From positions 56,828,475 to 56,892,474 of the forward strand of contig CM070877.1 of assembly GCA_036365515.1 (NCBI GenBank): a stretch of DNA of 64,000 bases, written 5' to 3'. This document shows positions 54,556 through 64,000 of the stretch, piece by piece. Source of the stretch: Torymus aiolomorphi. Its lineage: Eukaryota > Arthropoda > Insecta > Hymenoptera > Torymidae. Each line of letters opens with the position of its first letter. The stretch's first letter is position 1. Made by a program: the position numbers and the translations under genes. The notes below the pieces were generated by a model, which had not been told where the DNA came from, did no database searches, and saw nothing but the letters and a program-made list of their open reading frames with translations.

Positions 54556-55300
54556 TCAAAAGTCCCCTTCGCCTCTCCAAACCATGCTTATTGTATCCTC
54601 CCTCATACTTGGATCATGACGCACCTGAAACACAAATTTGAAACAATTATTATAGGATATGAAGTACTCACTGTATGGATTTTTGAGTGTGAACTGGACT
54701 GATCCCTTGGAACGATAACCGCTATGCTCTCATAATCATCCGTCAAATGCCTATGGAAATGGGGTCGCTCGAGCAGGATATCACCACCCTGTATGGAACG
54801 TCTCACCTGTAAGAAGAACACTAGTTGAAATAATAGTAAAACTACAAATACATTGAAAGGCTGCTAACCTGCTGAAAGATGCTGCACTAATTTGAAGTGA
54901 AGGGTTGTTTGTATCCAACACCTGTCGCCTCGCTCATGGAGTATTTGGTGGCAGCGTCTGCGACAGCAAAACAACCAGCTAGATATTCTGCAGCCCTAGC
55001 AACCTACAGGCACACTAGAAATCACTAGTAATCAGACATCGGCAGGTTGTGTGCATGGGTGACACACAGACCTAACCTACAGTGGCAACAAGCAACATAA
55101 CCTCGAAGAGTGGCAACGGTTCTATGTGTGCAGCCTTGGCCAGATGAGCGGCACCACCTCCGAAGATGACATCGAGGACAGCAGCGGACAGTCTTCCCCA
55201 GCAGCAGCGCATCAGCAATACTCCGAAGGACGGTGTATCCGTGTCACCTTATGCTGAGGCGCGTGCGCACGAGAGTGGCGGTCGATACGACGCCGATACC
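54556..55300 (-). pseudogene. Decayed four-exon unit related to the palindrome centre module
   Basis: Minus strand. Exon 1 ends at 55,081 (donor GTAGGT) or 55,077. Exon 2 is 55,003-54,869 and exon 3 is 54,806-54,672, both 135 bp, phase 0, with clean acceptors. Exon 4 is 54,624-54,556, ending in TGA. Readings: DVIFGGGAAHLAKAAHIEPL, VARAAEYLAGCFAVADAATK, RRSIQGGDILLERPHFHRHL, VRHDPSMREDTISMVW. One TAG interrupts exon 2. Exon 1 lies in the segment alignable to 42,780-42,863. No family is recognised. The equal exon lengths and consistent phase argue for former coding function. Confidence 0.4.
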
Positions 55301-55429
55301 ACCGCGCGCACATGTATAGAGACGAGAGAGAGAGAGCGACCAGGCGGCGATGAAGGGAGTGAGAGGAGGCACCGCAAGAGCGCTGCGGCAGCTACAGCCG
55401 AGAGCGGCAGCGCGGGCTCGAGAGACGCG

Positions 55430-55873
55430 CTCGCTCACTCTGTATTGGGCTTTTTCAGCAAATACAACCTTCTGAGTTTTTGTTTTGTGCGCACTCTGCA
55501 ATTTCGAGTAAAGTTTTAGTACAAGTTTTTTGTGTGAAGACCGAAGGAAGTAGCTGCGATTTTCAGCCTACGCTAGTTGCGATCCGTTGAATGTAAGTAG
55601 TTTTGTGTGCCGCGAGAAAAGTACGTAGTGCGCGAGTGTCGAGCCTCGCGTCGTGAAAACTCGCGATCTAGCTGTGTGCGAACAGCTGAACTCGTGCCGC
55701 GTTTGTACGGCTGGCGCTCAACGGCTGTGTGAATTTAAAGAAATAAAATTGTGTTTTATTTTTATATTTAATTCTTTAATGTTTGCGCAAATTTATTCGC
55801 GCCCTTTCCAAAATTGCCTTTTCCCCGATCCCTCCCCCACACACTTCTCCCCCAAAGTGAAATCACCGTTACA
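55430..55873 (+). repeat. LTR 3' part, plus orientation
   Basis: Ends CCCCCAAAGTGAAATCACCGTTACA at 55,873, matching the gypsy A LTR stub inverted. An AAATAAAATTGTG polyadenylation-like signal lies about 135 bp before the end. The start is unclear (perhaps TGTATTGGG near 55,440). No primer-binding site follows, so it is a 3' or solo LTR, possibly the 3' LTR of element B. Confidence 0.5.
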
Positions 55874-55941
55874 AATTAAAAGTCAAATATCATAAACTTA
55901 GCTTAACACGCTGATAGTACTGTAGGGAGCGAAAATGTAAC

Positions 55942-57240
55942 TTGGCGTGCGCCGCAGTTGTGGCGTCGGTTCCACTTAGTATTGCTGCTTGCGCTCGCTC
56001 TCTGGGCTGCTGTGTGACTGACGCGTTTGCTCATGGCAAAGATCGGCCTAGGCGCAAGAAGCTGCTTGCACGGGTGCGCGCGCCGCACGTCGCTTGGGTC
56101 AGCATGACCGCTTTCGTCTTGTTGACTAGACTGAGGCGCCACAAGCGAATGGAAGAAATGGATCGCAAATTGGAGGGGCTCGTGAAGTTCATCGAACAGT
56201 GCTTCACCTTTTCACCAGGAAGACTTCACTCAAGTCATGCTCTTCAGAGTGAAACTTCCATAACGTATTTCCCTCTCTCCATTTCGTCTCAAGCGGGAAC
56301 AGTCTCAACGTCACCTGGCCCGATCTCTACGGCAAACACCAGCTGCAGCAATCTTCCCAGATGGTCACCAAGTTTGCCCAAGAGCGTTACATCGACAGAT
56401 CATAACCTCTCTCATTCTTTCATGACTGGAACGTCTTTCTCACAGTCATATTTTTGGCCAGCAGTGACCACCAGCCCAAGCCTTTCGACCGGATGCCCTT
56501 TTACACAGTCCCAGAGACCAACCTCCTCACCTGTTGTATAACCCAACCTAGGATCTAATACTCATACACATAATCAAGCGCAAGGAAACTTGACGCACCT
56601 TCAGTCCCACAGTTCTTCAGGCTTCGCAAGCGCCAAACACTTGCAGTTTTGGAATTTTTATAAACACGACCCGTAAGGTTGGTTCAAACAGTTGGAAGAC
56701 CTATTTTTGGCACACAACGTTACCGAAGACCAAACTCAACACCGTCGCCAGAGGTCAAAAGTACGAATCAATCAAGAAGATCCTGACAGAGAGAGGCGCT
56801 AAAACACCAGAACAACAACTGAACAGGCTCTGCAAGGGCCTAGAAATGGGCTCCAAACGACACTCTGACAGAAATGTTGAGCTTAGCTCAAGGTCATGTA
56901 ATCGCCAAAAGACACTGTAATCTCCTTATGGCGAACCCGTCTTCCAGCGGAAATTTAAATTATGGTTATGAAATACAAAAAAGAAACAGAACTTCTCAAA
57001 AGCGCGGACATGGCTCACGACATTCTTCAACAATCGCACAATATTAATGCTTTGAAAACACACAACTCAGCCTCTACAGCTCCAGAGGAAATGCTGACCC
57101 AAATTTTATCGGCCATCTCCCAAGCACGCGACCACTCCGGACAAAAACAACGCTCACGCTCAAACTCTGAGAGCAAGCGTGATTCTTCGCCTGCAAGATC
57201 GTCGTCCGGCTCCGGTGATAACAATAAAGGCCGGTGCAAG
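55942..57240 (+). pseudogene. gag remnants of element C
   Basis: An open frame at 55,942-56,541 reads MEEMDRKLEGLVKFIEQCF in its middle and then becomes Ser/Thr-rich. At 56,650-56,740 the capsid motif appears (WNFYKHDP, stop, GWFKQLEDLFLAHNVTEDQ), matching the FW..DP..WF.QLE...  start of CsRn1 gag. A later frame (56,962-57,230) contains LLKSADMAHDILQQSHN and KQRSRSNSESKRDSSPARSS, ending near KCKYHCKFG-like residues that may be a damaged zinc knuckle. At least three frame changes. Confidence 0.55.
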
Positions 57241-58025
57241 TATCACTGCAAATTCGGCAAGGAAGTGCGCAACGGTCTCCTTCCTTGCAGCTGGAAACGC
57301 GGACCGGTCAGGAGTACAAAGTCAAGAATCCTGACACTCCTGCCAATCAGGCTGACAGCCGGTCAGGCGTTACTGCACGTCTCCACGTTAAAGATAAACT
57401 TTCTGATGAAGTTTTTTTGATAGATACTGGTGCCGATATCTCGGTTATACCGAAACCTAAAAACTGGCGAGGAGGTCCAGCCGAATTCAAGCTATATGTC
57501 GCTAATGGATCCACGATATACGTCTTTGGCGTCGCACGCCTTCAAATAGTCATAGGCCTACCTTACAAGCTCGAATGGAGTTTTACTGTAGCGGAAATTC
57601 CCCACTCCATAATTGGAGCGGACCTTCTTGCTCATTACCTCCTCTTACCTGATCTAAAACTTAAGAGATTGATAGATGGTAACCAGTTCACACATGCATC
57701 TACGTTTGTCAAATCAGTGCAATCTTTTCAGTTCTCGTTTCTGGCACCGAATCACACATACGCACACGTCATCAACAAATATCCCAACGTTTTCGGACCA
57801 GCTCAGTTCCGAGTCGACAAGAAACGGGAAGTATTTCATGACATATTAACGAAAGGACCACCAGTCTCGCAAAATGCTTGACGCCTCTCATCTGCCGAAC
57901 TCAAAGCAGCCAAAAAAGATTTCAGCAAATGGTGCGAGCTGGGCATTTGTTGTCCGTCAAACAGTCCTTGGGCCAGTCCATTATACATGGAACCCAAAAA
58001 GAATGGCAATTGGCGCCCTTAATGT
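57234..58025 (+). pseudogene. Protease and truncated RT of element C
   Basis: Protease: FLIDTGADISVIPKP (catalytic DTGA), YVANGSTIYVFGVARL, then IIGADLLAHYLLLPDLKLKR, the typical IxGADFL strand. The RT approach region reads FHDILTKGPPVSQNA, a stop (TGA) at 57,879, then LSSAELKAAKKDFSKWCELG and CPSNSPWASPLYMEPKKNGN. The frame ends at about 58,020, where the rest of the polyprotein is deleted. Confidence 0.8.
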
Positions 58026-58180
58026 CATTACCAAATTGTGATTTACACTTAAGAAATGTTATAACTCTCTGTGCATTTGCTGTACTCTCATTTTCTTTTT
58101 TCTGTAATCTTTTTCATCAGTCAATTTTACTTTCATACCTGTAAAAATTATACTCATTTTTCTCGTTTCAGGGGAGGTAC

Positions 58181-58445
58181 TGTAGGCCCCCACCGATAGG
58201 TGGCGGCACTTGCTATTGTTAGAGAGAGAGCAGCTCATGCTGTGAGCGAGCGCCTCCAGTTATCCAGTGCCAGTTTATCGACCATTTTCTGGCGCGATAA
58301 TCGCGCAATAATCGCGCGAGTTAGCCGAAATTCAACATTAAAAAATAAGTTTTATTTTGACAACTGTGTACGTGCTTGCATAATTGACAAACATTATGAC
58401 TGTAAATGTATCAGTGCGTAACTGCAATTTTAATGTACGTGTGAG
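58181..58445 (+). repeat. 3' LTR of element C
   Basis: Follows a polypurine tract. Begins TGTAGGCCCCCACCGATAGG. Contains TCGCGCAATAATCGCGCGAG and an AAAAAATAAG signal. The right end is not defined. No matching 5' LTR was found in the window. Confidence 0.5.
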
Positions 58446-58460
58446 TATGTGACTGTATGT

Positions 58461-58830
58461 ATCCCTGTTGAAAATATCCATGCGGATGTCCATGTGGATA
58501 ATCCATGTAGATATCTACGTGGATATCCACGTGGATTGACATGTATTCCACATGGATTCAAATGGATATCCGCGTGGATCATCCACGCGGATATCATGAT
58601 GAAAATCCATGTGGATTATTTGAAATCCATGTGGATTCTGAGAAACCAACCCGATTTGAAAAATCCACGTGGAATTGTTGGAATCCACGTGGATTCCAAC
58701 TAATCCACATAGATGTAGACAATCCGTCTGAAAAAATTCATATGAGACCCACTTGAATCTCACGTGATTCTCAGGTGAGTCTCATGCCAAATTCTCATGT
58801 AAGTCTCATGTGAGTCTCATGTTTCCACTA
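58461..58830. repeat. Subterminal array of the second element
   Basis: Units of 15-30 bp built on ATCCACGTGGAT and ATCCATGTGGAT, many of them self-complementary, then GAATCTCATGTGAGTCTCATG repeats up to 58,830. The motif class resembles layer 3 of the giant palindrome but the sequence differs. Confidence 0.7.
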
Positions 58831-59019
58831 ACAATTTTAAATGAATTAATACTATTTTTTATTGTAATTAATTGTTTAAATTAATTTAATCGTTTTAATT
58901 TATTTTCTAATATGAAATTAGAGATGTAAATAAAACTCAATGAAAAAATAAAACAGATGTATATATTTTCAAATGTTTTATTTTATAAAAGTATAAAAAT
59001 ATGTATTTCGGTACAAATA
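58831..59019. other. AT-rich spacer, no gene
   Basis: AT-rich sequence with TTTAATT-type motifs between the subterminal array and two hairpins. Nothing else seen. Confidence 0.5.
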
Positions 59020-59335
59020 GTACATTACGATACTATAGTGGCATATAAGTCGCACTTTACGGCACGGAGTGTATAAACGCCCGAGCGTAGCGAGTGCGCT
59101 TAACGCCGTGCCGTAAAGAACGACTTATGACACGAGTATCGTACATTATTTTATAGCACTGACTGCATAAATCCGCCATGTCACGCCTATTCGCGCCATT
59201 AGCAGTCCATTTTTGTACCGTGCAGTATCGCCCGAGCGATAGCGAGGGTGATAAGGACGGTGCAATAATTGACTACTTATGTCACGGATAGGCGTGACAT
59301 AAACGCGGAATTATGCCACGCAGTGCTATAATAGT
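59020..59335. repeat. Two adjacent large hairpins
   Basis: Hairpin 1: TAGTACATTACGATACTATA through TTACGGCACGG (59,027-59,083) pairs with CCGTGCCGTAAAG through CGTACATTATT (59,108-59,153). Hairpin 2: GCATAAATCCGC through CACGCCTATTC (59,165-59,192) pairs with GGATAGGCGTGACATAAACG through CACGCAGT (59,286-59,328). They contain CGCCCGAGCGTAGCGAG-type loops. Function unknown. Confidence 0.6.
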
Positions 59336-59695
59336 ATTTCGCCACCCTGAATATGGACAAATAGAGCGTATGCCCTATTGAAAAAAATCTTGTAATCAAT
59401 TACATGATATTTTCCAAAATCCGGGAATATGCTCTGCTTGATATATAACTCAATTTATTTATTATTTAGCAGTTTAATACTGCTTATAAATGAAGAATAA
59501 CAGTTTAATGAAACTTTGAACGATAATATATTATCGTGCAAATGTTTCATTAGAATGTTAGTACAATTGTTTGCAAGTATTACATTTTAAAAAATAATCA
59601 ATTTAATTGAAAATATAGAATTAACTTTATTATTATAACAATTGTAATGTACCGACACAACTGTAAATGAATAATAGAGACATGTAACATACCTG

Positions 59696-59960
59696 CAACA
59701 TTAGAATGATGTTATTGATGATATTTTGCTTAATGTGGAAAAAGAAGAAACGATGTTCAACGAGCCTCGTGCTCGCGCTCTCGACGCCGACCCGTGATAG
59801 CAAATTCACACGAGGCCGGCGCCGAGCGCGCCCACGTGTACTCGATATTAGTAGATATCGCAAGAACAGTCACGATGGCGACGGCGACAGGGCGCGCGAG
59901 AAGGCGGCGTCTTGGCGATGTTGTCCCCGTTGACAGAACTCAGCTGAAATTTCGCGTCAA
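59696..59960. other. Conserved GC-rich island (second copy)
   Basis: Matches 38,480-38,750 (CAACGAGCCTCGTGCTCGCG, AAATTCACACGAGGCCGG, CACGTGTACTCGATATTAG). Both are preceded by GATGATATTTTGCTTAATG. There is no shared ORF, so a regulatory role is the simplest reading. Confidence 0.55.
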
Positions 59961-60060
59961 GCCTCATATAACAGAACAAAGTCCAATTAAGTATCTTACA
60001 AATTTGTGTCCTGACTGGTCTTGGCGAATTCACATATAGTTATAAAAGCACTTTACATAT

Positions 60061-60800
60061 GAAAGAGTATTGACATGTGGATGGCTGTACTATAGTTTAT
60101 AAATTTTAATCGATTTTTAAATAAATTGTTTGTACATTCATTATTTTATTTCATATAATTGAGGTTTTGTGTCCACCACTCACTGTTATAGTGTAATATA
60201 CATTTTAAAATATTTTAAATTATATATTTATTCATTTTGTTATTTTGTTATAGGCATATCTCCTTTGAGATCCATAATTCAGTTGTTCATTGATAGAATT
60301 AAGACTTGGGTGGCTTTAGCGTAAGAAATATATTTAGACCCAATGAACTAAATAATATTGTAGATCTCTTATACAAGAGGACCAAAATCAATTTTAATCA
60401 TGTGCAAACTGTAGCTAAAGAGACTAAGTACCTATAAGCATACGAAATTTTCTAATTACATAGAATATTTTATATACTCATAGGTAGTGCCTTTAGTTAC
60501 AACTATTATTAGTCGATAAGTCACTTATAGGCTGGGTGACTTTATCGCAGGAAATATTGGGATCATATGGACAAAATACCTTGATCATATTTGACTATAA
60601 CAGTTATGACATGTACGTATTACTTTTACAAATAAAATTTTTATTTAACATGACATTTTTACAAAATCATACTTACATTTTCTTTTATTTTAAAATAATG
60701 TTTTAATAAAATACTTCACCATTATGGTCCCAAAGAATCATATCACATATGATGACATTAGGTCCATCGGGTTCAAATATATCCAGCGGTAAAGTTACTC
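60061..60800. other. No supported gene
   Basis: AT-rich body of the second foldback element. Contains short similarities to the unique part of the giant palindrome arms, but no ORF or repeat of note. Confidence 0.5.
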
Positions 60801-62265
60801 ATCCTATATTAAGTACTTATAAATGTGGATTTTTTATAATAAATTATGGGATTAATTTATTTATATTAAGACCAGTTCTATTTATAAATGAATAATGTGA
60901 AAGAGTTAAAATTATATAATTACTCATATTAAATAGTATTGACATGTGTGTAGCTTGGACTGTACTTTCTTTAATGTTATATTTATGCTTATTCGCAAGT
61001 ATTTTATATATAACTCTATACAATTTCCAATAAAAGAAGAACCCATACATTATTGCTAAATGATACTTGATCATTAAAATATATTGTTTTACAGCTTGTT
61101 TATTAAATGCAGCAATACATTAAAAACTATGTTATATATTCATAACATATAGCCTTTTACTAACTGTAAGCTCTATTTTAATGATTAAATAGCATTTAGC
61201 AATAATGTATTGGAGACAGGACAGAATCAAAAATAAATGAAAGTCTAAGGCCTTACCTAGATATAAACGTGAAGAACATAATAAGCGCGAAGATGGCAAC
61301 GAGACTTAATCTATACGCAACGTCTGCAAGAAACTCGGTATGGCCTCAGAGATGACAGCATGGACAGTAGTAGGTCTTTCTTAAAAAAGCCACAATTAAC
61401 CCTCTTTCACGTCATTAATCATTACTCGTAACCCATGAACACGAGAGCGCAAGTTGCAACACGTTGTTTGATGACTACCGCGCCCGCATGTGTTTATTGA
61501 GAGTTTGAGAACTAGAGAGAGAGAGGAAGAGAGAGGGACGCCTATACAGAAGTGCATGTGCGCGAGTAGCGCGACAGCTAGTCATAATGAAATGCCGCGT
61601 GTTGCGACCGGTGCTTACCCTTCAAGAGTTATGACGACTAAAGTCCGAACGTGAGAGAGAGGGTTCATTGTGGCTTCTTGAAGAAAGACCTGCTGCTGTT
61701 CATGCTGTCATCTCTGAGGCCATGCTGAGTTACTCGCAGACGTTGCCTCTGGTTGCCTGTAGGTAAGTCTAGTCATCACCTTCACGCTTATTAAGTTATC
61801 CAGGTTTATATCTAGCCTTAAACTTTCATGTATTTTTGATTCTGTCCTGTCTCCAATACATTATTGCTAAATGCTATTTAATCATTAAAATAGAGCTTAC
61901 AGTTAGTAAAAGGCTATATGTTATGAATATAATATTGTTTTTACTGTATTGCTGCATTTAATAAACAAGCTTTAAAACAATATATTTTAATGATCAAGTA
62001 TCATTTAGCAATAATGTATGGATTTCTTCTTTTATTGGAAATTGTATAGAGTTATATATAAAATACATGCGAATAAGCATAAATATAACATTAAAGAAAG
62101 TACAGTCCAAGCTACGCACATGTCAATACTATTTAATATGAGCAATTATATAATTTTAACTCTTTCACATTATTCATTTATAAATAGAACTGGTCATAAT
62201 ATAAATAAATTAATACTATAATTTATTATAAAAAATCCACATTTATGAGTACTTAAGAAGCATTA
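60801..62265. repeat. Smaller palindrome of the second element
   Basis: Arms of about 0.7 kb (60,801-61,520 and 61,560-62,265) with clear mismatches and indels. Landmarks: TTGCTAAATGATACTTGATC against GATCAAGTATCATTTAGCAA. The centre carries GA-runs and the outward module. Arm sequence matches the inner arms of the giant palindrome (41,250-42,400) but lacks the segment holding exon 2 and beyond. Confidence 0.7.
61610..61770 (+). other. Outward exon-like module, third copy
   Basis: GACGACTAAAGTCCGAACGT and GAAGAAAGACCTGCTGCTGT align with 42,730-42,830. It ends GTTGCCTGTAG|GTAAGTCT, a perfect donor at the position equivalent to 42,863. The cysteine frame (RKTCCC, CCHL) is kept but now carries stops. 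The mirrored copy is at about 61,330-61,480. Confidence 0.4.
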
Positions 62266-62414
62266 AATAATAAAGCATGGGTTTCTGCTTTAGCTGTAAC
62301 TTTTATAACAATAACTTATATAGTATTATGTATAAAATACTTGCGAATAAGTATAAATATAACATTAAAGAAAGTACAGTCCAAGCTACGCACACGTCAA
62401 TACTATTTGATATG
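62266..62414. repeat. Direct duplicate of palindrome arm end
   Basis: 62,277-62,410 repeats 62,018-62,150 directly (ATACTTGCGAATAAG, AACATTAAAGAAAGTACAG, CAAGCTACGCAC) at roughly 90 percent by eye. It is cut by the next element at 62,415. Confidence 0.65.
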
Positions 62415-64000
62415 AGCCCTGTTGAAAACATCGAGGTCGATTTCGAGGTCGATTTTCAGGTCGATTTCCAGGTCGATTCAACGTCGAATCAAGGTCGATT
62501 TACCTCGATTCCATGTCGATTTACCTCGATTCCATGTGAATTGACTTCGGAATCAATGTCGATGTCGAGGCAGCGCCGAGGTCGATAGGATCTCGACAAC
62601 GTCGATTTACGAGTCGAATGAAGATCGATTGCGAGGCGGAGATGTCAATTTTGGAAGCATTTCGAGGTCGATTTTGCCAGAATTAACATCGATTTCCCCG
62701 TTGGACGTGGATTTTACACGTGATTCGACGTTGATTTCGCTATATTGAACGTCGATTGCGCGGCAGAGACGTCGATTTTCGATGCTATTCGAGGTCAATT
62801 TAGCCAGAATTAACGTCGATTACCCTGCGTGAACGTGGAGTTTGCACGGGATTCGAGGTCGATTCTGGCGGAATCAACGTCGAAAATATGGAATTTTCAC
62901 GCGATTCCAGGCCGATTTTGCCAAATTCAACATCGATTGCGCTACGGAGACGTCGATCGCCCATGCGCGTCCAGGTTGATTCTACCATAATGTACGTTGA
63001 TAGCCCTGCGTCGGCGTGGAATTTGCACGCGATTCGAGGTTTATCTCGCCATATTTAACGTCGATTGCGCAGCTTGTAACGTCGATTTTTGATGCATTTT
63101 GAGGTCGATTTTGCCAGAATTAACGTCGATTTCGCGGCCTCGACGTGGATTTTACACGTGATTCGACGTTGATTTCGCGATATTGAACGTCGATTGCGCG
63201 GCAGTAACGTCGATTTTGTATGCATTTCGAGGTCGATTTTGCCAGAATTAACGTCGATTTCCTGGCCTGGACGTGGATTTTACACGCGATTCGAGGTCGA
63301 TTTTGGCGGAATCAACGTCGAAAATATGGAATTTTCACGCGATTTCAGATCGATTTGTCCAAATTCAACATCGATTGCGCTACGGAGACGTCGATCGCCC
63401 ATGCACGCCAAGGTTGATTCTACCATAATGTACGTTGATCGCCCTCCGTCGGCGCGGAATTTGCACGCGATTCGAGGTTGATTTCGCCATATCCAACGTG
63501 GATTGCGCGGCGGCGATGTCGATTTTGGATGCAATTCGAGGTCGATTTAGCCAGAATTAACGTCGATTACCCTGTGTGGACGTGGATTTTACACGCGACT
63601 CGAGGTCGATTTTGGCGGAATTAACGTCGAAAATATGGATTGTTCACGCGATTCCTCGTCGATTTTGCCAAATTCAACGTCGATTGCGGTACGGGGACGT
63701 CGATCGCCCATGCACGTCAAGGTTGATTGTACCACAATGTACGTTAATCACCCTGCGTCGGCGTCGAATTCGCACGCGATTCGAGGTTGATTTCGCCATA
63801 TCCAACATGGATTGCGCGGCGGCGACATCGATTTTGGATGTAATTCGAGGTCGATTTTGCATGTATTAACGTCGATTTCCCTGCCTGGACGTGGATTTTA
63901 CACGCGATTCGTCGTTGATTTCGCTATATTAAACGTCGATTGCGCGGCGGCGATGTCGATTTTGGATGCAATTCGAGGTCGATTTAGCCAGAATTAACGT
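62415..64000. mobile_element. Tip and subterminal satellite of a third foldback-family element (runs off the window)
   Basis: The tip CCCTGTTGAAAACATCG is followed by nearly 1.6 kb of satellite based on GAGGTCGATTTTGCCAGAAT, TAACGTCGATTTCC and ACGTGGATTTTACACGCG. The basic period is about 60 bp, with longer repeats of several units (for example the block at 62,860-63,030 recurs at 63,285-63,470 and 63,600-63,780). The body and right tip lie outside the window. Open frames across it are repeat artefacts. Confidence 0.65.

Larger units (their letters stand above)
55874..58445 (+). mobile_element. Gypsy element C (CsRn1-like), internally deleted
   Basis: gag remnants, protease and the first part of RT, then an abrupt jump to a polypurine tract (AGGGGAGGTAC) and an LTR start (TGTAGGCCCCCACCG, 58,181). 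The protease and RT wording is typical of the CsRn1-type gypsy clade common in arthropods. RT motifs A-C, RNase H and integrase are gone. Confidence 0.7.
58461..62414. mobile_element. Second foldback-family element
   Basis: The tip CCCTGTTGAAAATATCC at 58,461 opens a subterminal array. The body shares the GC island (59,696-59,960) and the centre module (61,330-61,750) with the giant palindrome. Its inner part is itself a palindrome (60,800-62,265). The right tip is not seen: a direct duplicate of arm sequence (62,277-62,410) runs into another element at 62,415. It is more diverged than the giant palindrome, so probably older. Confidence 0.6.

Noticed and set aside
62607..63997. Multiple Arg/Asp/Ile-rich frames on both strands
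   Set aside because: Read-through of the GTCGATTT satellite; no conservation of a single frame.
1..64000. Bacterial operons, CRISPR arrays, rRNA and tRNA genes
   Set aside because: None seen. Repeats are not CRISPR-like, the genes are eukaryotic retroelements with introns, and no cloverleaf was recognised by eye.

Overview
The window looks like a transposon graveyard from an arthropod, most likely an insect. It is AT-rich eukaryotic DNA with introns, microsatellites, several Ty3/gypsy LTR retrotransposons, Penelope-like elements (PLEs) with GIY-YIG endonuclease, MITEs and long-inverted-repeat DNA transposons. I see no convincing host gene, no tRNA or rRNA gene and no CRISPR. The best candidate for a non-transposon coding exon is at 20,420-20,985 on the minus strand. 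I cannot name the species. All homology statements come from motifs read by eye, and ends are approximate unless a base-exact junction is stated.

Region 1 (about 1,548-17,932) is a DNA transposon with inverted repeats of about 0.9 kb. It carried a spliced gene for a protein with a FEN/PIN-like nuclease region (FDGYP and VGEDIDLLVI motifs) and a C-terminal cysteine-rich CXC domain. That gene was split by a gypsy retrotransposon (about 7.2-15.66 kb), whose gag was in turn interrupted by a 760-bp foldback MITE flanked by a GGGCG target duplication. Region 2 (18-23.7 kb) holds a head-to-head minisatellite, the unknown minus-strand exon, a 421-bp tandem array of PLE 5' ends, a small MITE and a short hairpin.

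Region 3 (about 23.7-50.84 kb) is one minus-strand gypsy element (called A), opened by two large insertions. A PLE bounded by inverted arms of about 1 kb sits between its protease and RT. An 11.4-kb near-perfect palindrome sits in its gag at 36,824-48,204. A primer-binding site resembling the tRNA-Lys(CUU) complement and a 48-bp LTR stub mark its 5' end. Region 4 (50.84-55.87 kb) is a plus-strand recombinant relative (B), in which a scrap of gag is joined directly to the third ORF and tail, followed by a decayed multi-exon unit on the minus strand and an LTR end. Region 5 (55.9-58.45 kb) is a truncated CsRn1-like gypsy element (C).

Region 6 (58,461-64,000) contains two more elements related to the palindrome. 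The most interesting pattern is this foldback family. Its members share a tip (CCCKRTTGAAAA-like), but each member or nested layer carries a different subterminal satellite just inside the tip. At their centres lies a conserved module with exon-like, outward-reading sequence (cysteine-rich frame, GT donors) at three loci: the centre of the giant palindrome, 55.0-55.35 kb, and the centre of a smaller palindrome at 61.5 kb. The window therefore shows layered insertions, and in two cases removing the inner element restores the reading frame of the outer one.
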